Assembly: GCF_023716485.1 (NCBI RefSeq)
Contig: NZ_CP092418.1
Location: 3,331,001 to 3,395,000 of the forward strand
Reading direction: 5' to 3'
Source of the DNA: Microbulbifer variabilis
Lineage (GTDB): Bacteria > Pseudomonadota > Gammaproteobacteria > Pseudomonadales > Cellvibrionaceae
DNA: 64,000 bases
Part shown: piece by piece, positions 1 through 7,647 of the stretch
How positions within the stretch are numbered: the first letter of the stretch is position 1
Layout of the letters: each line of letters starts with the position of its first letter
The notes under the pieces: model-generated
Told to the model about the DNA's origin: nothing
What the model saw: only the letters and a program-made list of their open reading frames with translations
Database searches by the model: none
Made by a program: the position numbers and the translations under genes

Positions 1-485
1 TCGCCAACTAACTGAGACTCTTCACTGAAGTCCGCCAGCCAGTAGAGGCCAAATAAAGCCAGGCCAATACCGCCCCAAGTCCAGCGATTGGTTTTATGCC
101 CGAGGGACAAACCGATAACCGGCACCAACAAGAGGTAAAACCCGGTGATAAAACCAGCGCGGCCAGCAGTGGTGTAAAGCAGGCTGATCTGTTGCAGCGC
201 CGCACCTAGGAACAACCAAAAACCGAGTAGAGCACCGCCGGGTAAACAGGCTCTCCAGCGGTGGCTAACGGTATGTCCGTTCGCCTCGCCAGGTTGAGCA
301 TCTCTGCGCGAAGATAGCCAATAAACGATGGGCACTAAAATCAGGCCGCCGAGGATAAAGCGCCAGGCATTGAACGCCAACGGCTCAATATCTGCCATGG
401 CGATCTTTTGTGGCACAAAGGCGACGCCCCAGAAAAGAGCGGCTAATAACAGCAGGACTTCGGCCTGGACTTGTTTACGTTTCAC
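1..485 (-). CDS. EamA/DMT-family transporter, 3' end outside the window
   Basis: Only the N-terminal ~161 residues are inside the window; the gene continues past base 1. The start is a GTG at 485, giving VKRKQVQAEVLLLLAALFWG, which is why ATG-only searches miss it. Hydrophobic segments alternate with short loops, and the EamA-type stretch TTAGRAGFITGFYLLLVP is present at about residues 103-120. Members of the drug/metabolite transporter superfamily have about ten transmembrane helices and export amino acids, nucleotides or other small metabolites across the inner membrane. The substrate cannot be read from sequence. The gene points the same way as recJ and starts 78 bases beyond the recJ stop, so it could be read from the same transcript. 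Confidence 0.85.
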   Translation of the reverse strand, partial: MKRKQVQAEVLLLLAALFWGVAFVPQKIAMADIEPLAFNAWRFILGGLILVPIVYWLSSRRDAQPGEANGHTVSHRWRACLPGGALLGFWLFLGAALQQISLLYTTAGRAGFITGFYLLLVPVIGLSLGHKTNRWTWGGIGLALFGLYWLADFSEESQLVG

Positions 486-562
486 TACTTTTTACTTCCA
501 ACCACTTTTTATTACTGCTGTGAACAAGCTCCAAGCAATTCACAACTTTCCGAAAGGTGCTC

Positions 563-2290
563 CTATATAGCCTCCAGCAGGCTCACCATTAATTGCAGGG
601 ATTCGCGCCCACGAAATTCGTTGACGTCTAACTTGTAAGCCAGGCGCACTCGCTCGGTGGGCTGCGGCCACTGGTCTGTATCTATATTAAAAGCAATGGC
701 ATCAAGGGCCAGCTGTGGCGCCTGCGGCGGAGCGACCACCATTTTCAGGTGCCGCTCGCCGACAATGCGTTGCTGAAGCAATAGAAACTCGCCATCGAAG
801 ACCGGCTCGGGAAACGCCTGCCCCCAGGGGGCACAGGCACGCAACAGGGCCGCGGTTTGCAGGGTGTAGTCTGCAATATCCAATTCACCATCGGAATCGA
901 TCACGGCCTGCAATTGATTCTCATCCAGGCGCTTGCGCACCACTCGTTCAAACTCCGCCCGGAAAGCATCGAGGTTTTGTGCAGGCAGACTCAACCCTGC
1001 GGCCATGGCATGACCGCCGAATTTACTGATCAGCTCAGGATTGGCTGCGGCCACATCGCTCAGGGCATCGCGGATATGCAAGCCGGGTATGGAACGCGCC
1101 GAGCCTTTTACCAGGTCGTTATCCCCTTCGGCAAAGGCAATTACCGGGCGGTGGAATTTCTCCTTGATACGACTGGCAAGAATACCCACCACCCCTTGAT
1201 GCCAATTGGCATCGTAGAGACACAGGCTCCAGGGAATTTCCCCCTCCAGCTGCAGTTCTTCCAACGCCGCTAGAGCTTCCCGCTGCATACCCTGCTCTAT
1301 GGCCTTGCGGTCTCGGTTGAGCATATCCAGCTCCCCCGCCAACTCACGGGCTTCACTGGGATCGCGGGTCAGGAGGCAGCGGATGCCTGTGCCAATATCA
1401 TCCAGGCGCCCGGCCGCATTGATACGTGGCCCCAGGATAAAACCAATATCGGTGGTGGAAAGCCTGCGTTGGTCTCGCCCGGCCACCTCTAATAAAGCGG
1501 AAATACCGGGTCGGCAGCGCCCGGAACGAATACGGGCGATACCCTGGTGCACCAGAATGCGGTTGTTGTGATCCAGCGGCACCAGGTCAGCGACAGTGCC
1601 GAGCGCCACCAAATCGAGATATTCGGCCATATTCGGCGGAGCGATACCGCTCTGCGCAAACCAACCGCATTCCTGCAGGGCACTGCGTAGACGACTCAAC
1701 AGGTAAAAGATAACTCCCACACCGGCGAGATTCTTACTGGGGAAATCACAGTTCGGCTGGTTCGGGTTCACAATGGCATCGGCATCCGGCAGCTCACTGC
1801 CGGGCAGGTGGTGATCGGTTACGATCACTGTCATGCCTGCGGCCTTGGCCGCCACCACCCCATCGATACTGCTGATGCCGTTATCCACGGTGATCAGCAT
1901 ATCCGGGGCGTAATCCTTGGCCACTTCTACGATTTCCGGGGTGAGGCCGTAACCAAAATCGAAGCGGTTCGGCACCAGGAAGTCCACGCCCGGCGCACCC
2001 ATGGCCCCCAGTGCCAACACGGCGAGCGTGCTGCTGGTGGCACCATCGGCATCGAAGTCACCGACGATCAAGATTTTTTGCTGCGCCCGCACGGCTTCCA
2101 CCAGCAGTGTCACCGCTGTATCCAGCCCCCGCATCGACTGGGGTTGCTGCAGCTTGGCGAGACTGTGGTCCAGGGCCTCCTCGCTGACGATACCGCGACC
2201 TAGCAGTACCCTCTGCAAAATTTTGGGGGTTTCAGAAGCAAAACGGCCAGTGGAAAAATCCACTGGCCGCCGCTGAATTGTTGTATTCAT
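563..2290 (-). CDS. recJ: Single-stranded-DNA-specific 5'-3' exonuclease RecJ
   Basis: RecJ degrades single-stranded DNA 5' to 3' in RecF-pathway recombination, mismatch repair and base excision repair. The 575-residue product matches the usual length (about 577 in E. coli). DHH-phosphoesterase metal-binding motifs are visible in order: DFDADG at residues 78-83, VDNG near 135-138 and TDHH at 158-161, followed by the DHHA1 region with GGHAMAAG. The OB-fold-containing C-terminal part is complete. It lies 49 bases behind thrC on the same strand, so hom, thrC and recJ probably share a transcript, an arrangement also known in Pseudomonas. No clear terminator follows it before the EamA gene. Confidence 0.97.
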   Translation of the reverse strand: MNTTIQRRPVDFSTGRFASETPKILQRVLLGRGIVSEEALDHSLAKLQQPQSMRGLDTAVTLLVEAVRAQQKILIVGDFDADGATSSTLAVLALGAMGAPGVDFLVPNRFDFGYGLTPEIVEVAKDYAPDMLITVDNGISSIDGVVAAKAAGMTVIVTDHHLPGSELPDADAIVNPNQPNCDFPSKNLAGVGVIFYLLSRLRSALQECGWFAQSGIAPPNMAEYLDLVALGTVADLVPLDHNNRILVHQGIARIRSGRCRPGISALLEVAGRDQRRLSTTDIGFILGPRINAAGRLDDIGTGIRCLLTRDPSEARELAGELDMLNRDRKAIEQGMQREALAALEELQLEGEIPWSLCLYDANWHQGVVGILASRIKEKFHRPVIAFAEGDNDLVKGSARSIPGLHIRDALSDVAAANPELISKFGGHAMAAGLSLPAQNLDAFRAEFERVVRKRLDENQLQAVIDSDGELDIADYTLQTAALLRACAPWGQAFPEPVFDGEFLLLQQRIVGERHLKMVVAPPQAPQLALDAIAFNIDTDQWPQPTERVRLAYKLDVNEFRGRESLQLMVSLLEAI

Positions 2291-2339
2291 TCTCTCTCAG
2301 CTATTTTTAATCCGGCCGCCAAGTCCCTCGCTGCGCCAG

Positions 2340-3752
2340 CTAGTGCCCTTCGGACAGCATGGTCGCCATATAGTCGTGCACCTGGGGCAAGTCGTTGGGC
2401 AGCACCTTGAATCGCTCTTCGCGTTGCCAGAGGTCCTGCATATGGGCCGGCAGGGGAATTTCGGTTTGTGGCAGTGCCTGCGCCACAGCATCGGGGAATT
2501 TTGCCGGGTGTGCGGTGGATAAGCAAACCATTGGCTGCTCGGCGGAGCGGCGCACCCTTCTTGCGGCCTCGACACCAATAGCGGTATGGGGATCGAGCAA
2601 ATAGCCGGTCGCCAGGTACTGCTCACGAATCACCTCAATAGTACGCGCATCGTCGACCCTATAGCTGGAAAATGTCTTTTGGGCCTGCGCCAGGGCCGAT
2701 TCGCTCAAGTGCATAGGTACACTGCGATCTGCCAGCAACTCCGCCACTGCGGCACCATCGCGGCCGTAGAGATCAAACAGCAGGCGCTCAAAATTGCTCG
2801 ACACCATGATATCCATGCTGGGCGACAGGCTGTGTATCAGCGGTTTGGGCGTGTGATCGTTATCGCTGATGCAGCGGTGCAGGATATCGTTGGCATTGGT
2901 AGCGATCACCAACTGGTCGATTGGCAAACCCATCTGCTTCGCCAGGTAACCGGCAAAAATATCGCCGAAGTTGCCGGTGGGCACGGAGAAATTTACTGTC
3001 TTATCTGGTGCGCCCAGGCGCAAGGCGGCATAAAAGTAGTAGACAATCTGCGCCATAATGCGCGCCCAATTAATGGAGTTCACCGCCACTAAACGGCGCC
3101 CATCGGGTAAAAAAGACTGGTTGGCGAAGCTGGCCTTCACCATATTCTGGCAATCGTCGAAATTACCTTCCATGGCAATATTAAACACATTGTCCGACAA
3201 CACTGTAGTCATCTGCCGGCGCTGTACTTCTGAGACCCGATTGTGGGGATGCAAAATAAAAATATCGATATTGTCGCAGTGGCGGCAGCCTTCAATCGCC
3301 GCCGAACCGGTATCCCCCGAAGTAGCCCCCATCACCACCACGCGCTCACCACGCTTTTTCAGCAGGTGGTCGAACAACTGACCGAGAAACTGCAGAGCAA
3401 AATCTTTAAAGGCCAGAGTCGGGCCGTGGAAAAGCTCAAGAATCCACTCGTTGGTATCGGTCTGTACCAAAGGCGCTACCGCCCTGTGACGAAACTGACC
3501 CTGCCCCAAACCATAGGAGCGCTCGATAATATTGCGCAGCTCCCGCTCACTGAGATCCTCTCCCACAAACGGCCGGATAATTTCAAAAGCCAACCGCTGG
3601 TAATCCATACCTGCCATAGCCGCAATATCCTTGCTGGAAAAGTGCGGCAGTGACTCGGGCACATAGAGACCGCCATCGCTGGCGAGCCCGGTGAGGACAG
3701 TATCGGCAAAAGAGAGAGACGGCGCGCGGCCGCGGGTGCTGACAAATTTCAC
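2340..3752 (-). CDS. thrC: Threonine synthase
   Basis: Threonine synthase is a pyridoxal-phosphate enzyme that converts O-phospho-L-homoserine to L-threonine, the last step of threonine synthesis, in the cytoplasm. The 470-residue protein has the N-terminal family start MKFVSTRGRAPSLSFADTVL. The PLP-lysine region reads GPTLAFKDFALQFLGQLF (about residues 109-126, with the lysine in FKDF). The phosphate-binding loop ATSGDTGSAAIEG follows. These are typical of the longer gammaproteobacterial form. It is separated from hom by 91 bases that hold a hairpin, and is followed at 49 bases by recJ. Confidence 0.97.
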   Translation of the reverse strand: MKFVSTRGRAPSLSFADTVLTGLASDGGLYVPESLPHFSSKDIAAMAGMDYQRLAFEIIRPFVGEDLSERELRNIIERSYGLGQGQFRHRAVAPLVQTDTNEWILELFHGPTLAFKDFALQFLGQLFDHLLKKRGERVVVMGATSGDTGSAAIEGCRHCDNIDIFILHPHNRVSEVQRRQMTTVLSDNVFNIAMEGNFDDCQNMVKASFANQSFLPDGRRLVAVNSINWARIMAQIVYYFYAALRLGAPDKTVNFSVPTGNFGDIFAGYLAKQMGLPIDQLVIATNANDILHRCISDNDHTPKPLIHSLSPSMDIMVSSNFERLLFDLYGRDGAAVAELLADRSVPMHLSESALAQAQKTFSSYRVDDARTIEVIREQYLATGYLLDPHTAIGVEAARRVRRSAEQPMVCLSTAHPAKFPDAVAQALPQTEIPLPAHMQDLWQREERFKVLPNDLPQVHDYMATMLSEGH

Positions 3753-3794
3753 GGTGTTGTTTCGCTCTTGGATCTCGTAGGCAATAAAGAAAAC

Positions 3795-3822
3795 TGGCGC
3801 CTATTCATAGAGAAAGGCGCCA
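3795..3822 (-). terminator. Hairpin between hom and thrC (possible attenuator)
   Basis: Arms TGGCGCC (3795-3801) and GGCGCCA (3816-3822) are perfectly complementary over 7 bp with a 14-base loop. Read on the minus strand the hairpin is followed by a T-rich run (GTTTTCTTTATT). That makes it look like a weak intrinsic terminator inside the hom-thrC-recJ operon, which could set thrC expression below hom. This role is inferred. Confidence 0.5.
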
Positions 3823-3843
3823 TCTAGCAATAGGGGAGAGGGC

Positions 3844-5208
3844 TTAACCGAGGCTCTCCACGCGAATACGCACCACTTTCCCTTCAATCGTATCCAGGGC
3901 CTCAATTTGTGCAACCGCTTCGCGCAGGCAGGCCTCCCTGGCACGGCTGGTGAGAATCACCACTGGGACCAATTCTTCCCCATCGACCGGCTCGTGCTGA
4001 ATCAGGGCCTCAATGCTGATGCCCTGATCGCTACAAATAGTTGCCACCTTGGACATAACACCCGGCTTATCATGAGCGGAAATACGCAGGTAATAGCTGG
4101 TGACCACCTCTTCCTCCGGCAACACCAGGGTATCGCCCTGCTCTGCCAAGGCCACCCCGGCAGCCGGAACCCGCTGATCCGGCTTGGCATCCAGGGTGCG
4201 CGCTACATCGACAATATCGGCAATCACTGCCGAGGCTGTAGCTTCGGCACCGGCGCCTGCGCCGTAATACAGCGTTGGGCCCACCGCATCGCCGTTGACC
4301 AACACCGCATTCATCACACCATTTACGTTGGCGATCAGGCGACGCTGTGGAATCAGGGTTGGATGTACCCTCAATTCCACCCCCTGCTCTGTGCGGCGCG
4401 CGATGCCCAGATGTTTAATGCGATAGCCGAGTTCATCGGCATAGCGGATATCCTCCGGACAAATGCGGCTGATACCCTCGGTATATACCTTGTCGAAGGC
4501 AAGCGGGATAGTGAAAGCCAGGGAAGCCATAATTACCAGCTTGTGCGCAGCATCAATGCCTTCTACATCGAAGGTCGGGTCTGCTTCTGCATATCCCAAA
4601 GCCTGCGCCTGAACCAGAGCCTCATCAAAGCTGCGACCCTTCTCGCGCATTTCAGTGAGGATATAATTTCCTGTGCCATTAATAATACCGGCGAGCCATT
4701 CGATGCGGTTGCCCACCAGGCCTTCGCGCAGGGATTTAATAATAGGGATGCCACCGGCCACGGCCGCTTCATAGGCAATGGTGACCCCCTTTTGTGCGGC
4801 CAGTTCAAACAGCTCATTACCGTGCTCGGCGATCAGTGCCTTGTTCGCGGTCACCACATGCTTGCCGTTTTCAATTGCCACCAGGACCAGCTCACGCGCT
4901 ACCGTGGTGCCGCCAATCAGCTCCACCAAAATGTCGACATTGGGGTTGTTGGCGACATCGAAGATATCGCGGGTAACATCCAGCTCACTGGTATCGCAAT
5001 CGGGGTTATCGCGGCGGGCCCCGACCTGCTCAATCACTACCGAACGACCACAACGCGCAGCCACTTCGTTTCCATTGCGCGCCAGGACATTGATTGTTCC
5101 GCTGCCCACCGTGCCCAAACCGCAAACACCAATACGCACTGGACGCTGCGGCTCTACCGCAGGCATCTGATCCGCCGCCTCTGCGACGTCTTCAATTGTT
5201 GCGCTCAC
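3844..5208 (-). CDS. hom: Homoserine dehydrogenase
   Basis: This monofunctional homoserine dehydrogenase reduces aspartate semialdehyde to homoserine with NAD(P)H, the branch point to threonine and methionine. The N-terminal Rossmann motif is GVCGLGTVGSG. The catalytic region contains NGTGNYILTEM and the acidic stretch YAEADPTFDVEG. A C-terminal ACT domain (from about residue 375, YYLRISAHDKPGVMSKV) is the usual site of threonine feedback control. An upstream ATG would add ten residues, but a GTG at 5208 has a good ribosome site, GGAGGG, six bases before it, so the start is placed there (454 residues). There is no fused aspartokinase domain, unlike E. coli ThrA. Confidence 0.96.
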   Translation of the reverse strand: MSATIEDVAEAADQMPAVEPQRPVRIGVCGLGTVGSGTINVLARNGNEVAARCGRSVVIEQVGARRDNPDCDTSELDVTRDIFDVANNPNVDILVELIGGTTVARELVLVAIENGKHVVTANKALIAEHGNELFELAAQKGVTIAYEAAVAGGIPIIKSLREGLVGNRIEWLAGIINGTGNYILTEMREKGRSFDEALVQAQALGYAEADPTFDVEGIDAAHKLVIMASLAFTIPLAFDKVYTEGISRICPEDIRYADELGYRIKHLGIARRTEQGVELRVHPTLIPQRRLIANVNGVMNAVLVNGDAVGPTLYYGAGAGAEATASAVIADIVDVARTLDAKPDQRVPAAGVALAEQGDTLVLPEEEVVTSYYLRISAHDKPGVMSKVATICSDQGISIEALIQHEPVDGEELVPVVILTSRAREACLREAVAQIEALDTIEGKVVRIRVESLG

Positions 5209-5310
5209 AAATTCCCTCCGCGCGTAGGCCCCCGGCAATGCACCCCAACCTAAAATGCCACACCAGGAGAAGACGCAATAAAAACAAATAAAACTAACAA
5301 AATATCGACA

Positions 5311-5340
5311 ACCTTACCGAGCTGAAAGCAAAAAAGTCAA
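5311..5340 (-). promoter_or_regulatory. Candidate promoter for hom-thrC-recJ
   Basis: On the minus strand TTGACT (5340-5335) is followed after 18 bases by TAAGGT (5316-5311). The -35 is good and the -10 is poor. It lies about 100 bases before the hom start. No threonine- or isoleucine-rich leader peptide typical of thr attenuation was seen downstream of it. Confidence 0.35.
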
Positions 5341-5431
5341 TAAAGTTGCGCCAGCCAGACTCCACCCTCAACGATGGGGTAAACGAAACTTTTGTCACCC
5401 AAAAGAACTCCTTGAAATAGGAGCCATCCTC

Positions 5432-5456
5432 AGTAGATGCTATAAGTGCATCTACT
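5432..5456. repeat. Perfect 9-bp inverted repeat upstream of ansA
   Basis: AGTAGATGC (5432-5440) and GCATCTACT (5448-5456) are exact inverted copies with a 7-base spacer. No T-run follows, so it is not a typical terminator. It sits 92 bases before the ansA start in the 309-base hom/ansA divergent region, and could be a regulator-binding palindrome or a leader-RNA hairpin. Apart from this and the candidate hom promoter nothing else is recognised in 5239-5547. Confidence 0.6.
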
Positions 5457-5547
5457 AGCATCAGGTACCAGCAACCTGCGAAATTGCATCCACCGCGCCT
5501 TTTCCAAAAAATGGGCGCACTGAAAAACGGACTCAGATAGCGGTCGA

Positions 5548-6558
5548 GTGATGAAAAAAACCCTTATCCTTTATACTGGCGGAACCCTGGGAATGCGCCG
5601 CAGTGAATCCGGCTATGTGCCGGACGCCGATCTTGAAGGTGCCCTGCAGCGCCTGCTACAGGATGTGATCGGCCAACTGCCGAGCTATGACTTCCAGGCC
5701 CTCGACCCGCTCCTCGACAGCGCCAATATGCAACCCCAGGACTGGTACCGCATCGCCGCCTTGATACGCGACAACTATAGCCACTACACAGGCTTTGTTG
5801 TGCTGCACGGCACCGATACTATGGCTTATACCGCCTCTGCGCTGTCCTTCGCCCTGCAGGGACTGGCCAAACCGGTAGTGGTAACCGGCTCTCAGATCCC
5901 CTTGCGGGAAATGCGCAGCGACGCCTATAACAATTTAATCGCCGCCTTGCTGTTGAGCGGTTCAGATAGTATCGGTGAGGTCTGCCTCTACTTTAACGGC
6001 AAGCTGTTGCGCGGCAACCGTGCGGTAAAAGTTAGCTCCGGCTCACTGGATGCCTTCTCCAGCCCCAATTATCCGAGCCTCGGCGAAGTGGGCATCCAGG
6101 TGCATATCGATCCTAATGCTTTATTGATGCACGGAGACACACCGCAGTTTGAAATCCCCGATAACGCCGATGGCAGCGTTGTATTGGTGAAACTATTCCC
6201 CGGAATTACTCCGCTGTTTCTCAGTAAAGTTATTGAAGCACGCCCACGCGGTATAGTGATTGAAACCTACGGTACCGGCAATGCCCCCACCGACAATCAG
6301 GCATTTACCGAGCAGCTTACCAGAGCTACAGAGCTGGGAATTATTTGTGTGGCGGTATCACAATGCCTGGAAAACCATGTGGATCTCGGCAAGTACGCTG
6401 CCGGCTCCGCACTACTGCGCGCCGGTGTGATCGGTGGCCTGGATATGACCAGCGAAGCCTGCTATGCCAAATTGAATCACCTGTTAGCCATGAACTACAC
6501 AAACAGTGAAGTTAAAGACTTAATGGAAACCCCGCTATGCGGGGAATGCACCCCCTAA
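5548..6558 (+). CDS. ansA: Type I (cytoplasmic) L-asparaginase
   Basis: L-asparaginase hydrolyses L-asparagine to L-aspartate and ammonia. The protein (336 residues) has no signal peptide, starts KKTLILYTGGTLGM with the first catalytic threonine in TGGT, and carries the second active-site block LHGTDTMAYTASALSFAL near residues 89-106. Both identify the AnsA family, with a C-terminal allosteric domain as usual. The start is either the GTG at 5548 or the ATG right after it at 5551; no strong ribosome site distinguishes them. It is followed on the same strand by an XRE regulator and then aspA, whose enzyme uses the aspartate made here. Confidence 0.94.
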   Translation: MMKKTLILYTGGTLGMRRSESGYVPDADLEGALQRLLQDVIGQLPSYDFQALDPLLDSANMQPQDWYRIAALIRDNYSHYTGFVVLHGTDTMAYTASALSFALQGLAKPVVVTGSQIPLREMRSDAYNNLIAALLLSGSDSIGEVCLYFNGKLLRGNRAVKVSSGSLDAFSSPNYPSLGEVGIQVHIDPNALLMHGDTPQFEIPDNADGSVVLVKLFPGITPLFLSKVIEARPRGIVIETYGTGNAPTDNQAFTEQLTRATELGIICVAVSQCLENHVDLGKYAAGSALLRAGVIGGLDMTSEACYAKLNHLLAMNYTNSEVKDLMETPLCGECTP

Positions 6559-6568
6559 CAAAATCAAA

Positions 6569-6648
6569 CGGGATTTATTGAGCAATGCGCAGAAAAAATT
6601 CTGCCAGCTTATCGTTGCAGATATAAATCCCGACGGCTTTTTATCGGG
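6569..6648 (+). promoter_or_regulatory. Nested and competing hairpins between ansA and the XRE regulator
   Basis: CGGGATTTAT (6569-6578) pairs perfectly with ATAAATCCCG (6623-6632). Inside lies a second perfect hairpin, GCAGAA-AAAA-TTCTGC (6589-6604). The CCCGA at 6629-6633 can instead pair with TCGGG at 6644-6648 across a T-rich loop. The two foldings exclude each other, as in attenuators. A role in controlling read-through from ansA into the regulator is inferred only. Confidence 0.45.
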
Positions 6649-6719
6649 CGACCAAATGTGACCAGGTATTGGTTTAGAGGAAAATACTGGGCATTTAGAC
6701 CAGAAGCAGATACTCCTTG

Positions 6720-7532
6720 ATGAGCAATAATTTTTCACAAAACTTACGCCTGCTGTGCAGTTTCTATCGCTCCATCGCCGAAGTGTGTCGGCGCATGGGT
6801 GTGAACCGAGCACAATTTAACAAATACCTCAGCGGCAATACTCAGCCCTCACAGTACACTCTCAGTAAAATCTGCCACTTCTTTGGTGTTGAACCCCATG
6901 AAATTTTGATGCCCGCCGAACAGTTTGAGCAAATTGTTCGGGTACGCCGCACCGCTACGACTGTCGAATCCTCCCGCCCCTACTCTATGGATATTGACTT
7001 GCTAATGCGGGAGTCACAGGGGCGCGCAGATAAATACCTGGGCTTTTACTTTGAATATCACTACTCGATGACTTTTCCCGATCATATTATTCGCAGCCTG
7101 CTGCATATCGAGTCCGATGGGGAAGGATATTACTTCCAGCGCTTCGAGCGCATGCGCTATCCAGATAGGGAGGAGTGGTACAAGTCCCGCTACAAAGGCA
7201 TGCTGCTTTTTCTCTCGGAGCGTATATTTTTGATTGGCTACGAAGCGCTGACACGCAACGAAATCGCCCAGACAATCCTCTATCCCACCTATAAAAGCCG
7301 AGTGAGTTATTTATCCGGCCTCAAGCTGGGCGCCTCTGCCAGTGACCGGCGCGAACCCGTATGTACAAAAGTATTGCTGGAATCTCTTGGACGTAATATC
7401 AGCATCAAAAACGCATTAAAACTGTGCGGGGTATTTGGCCCGGATTCCGATGAGATCAATCGCAGTATTCGCGAAAATATCCGAGCCTCAAACACTGAAG
7501 GTCCACAGAGTTTTTTTGCCACTCCACTTTAA
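6720..7532 (+). CDS. XRE-family helix-turn-helix regulator
   Basis: The protein has about 270 residues. Residues ~10-60 form an XRE/Cro-type helix-turn-helix (EVCRRMGVNRAQFNKYLSG, then TLSKICHFFGVEPHEIL). The remaining ~200 residues contain no domain I can name; they are rich in aromatic residues and look like a folded sensor or ligand-binding region rather than a membrane segment. A TTG at 6717 directly precedes the ATG at 6720, which is taken as the start. It sits between ansA and aspA on the same strand, so control of asparagine/aspartate catabolism is the natural guess, but neither ligand nor operator is visible. Bacillus ansR is a much shorter XRE protein and should not be taken as an orthologue. 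Confidence 0.85.
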   Translation: MSNNFSQNLRLLCSFYRSIAEVCRRMGVNRAQFNKYLSGNTQPSQYTLSKICHFFGVEPHEILMPAEQFEQIVRVRRTATTVESSRPYSMDIDLLMRESQGRADKYLGFYFEYHYSMTFPDHIIRSLLHIESDGEGYYFQRFERMRYPDREEWYKSRYKGMLLFLSERIFLIGYEALTRNEIAQTILYPTYKSRVSYLSGLKLGASASDRREPVCTKVLLESLGRNISIKNALKLCGVFGPDSDEINRSIRENIRASNTEGPQSFFATPL

Positions 7533-7647
7533 GCATGAATTTCTATTAAGGCCCAAATGATAACAACCACGGGCACCCCGTAACCCAGGTTAATCCTGGT
7601 TATTGGTGCACTTGCCCCTATGCAGATGAAGAGAAAGCAGAAGTACC

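Noticed and set aside
8..205. 65-codon cysteine-rich minus-strand frame at the window start
   Set aside because: The true coding frame there is the EamA transporter in another frame, continuous from the GTG at 485.
3907..5253. Long open frame (448 codons) on the plus strand opposite hom
   Set aside because: It is the antisense of a clear homoserine dehydrogenase; composition is histidine/glutamine-rich and shows no family motif, as expected for a shadow frame in GC-rich DNA.
5209..5340. Threonine/isoleucine leader-peptide attenuator before hom
   Set aside because: No short reading frame rich in Thr or Ile codons with following alternative hairpins was found.
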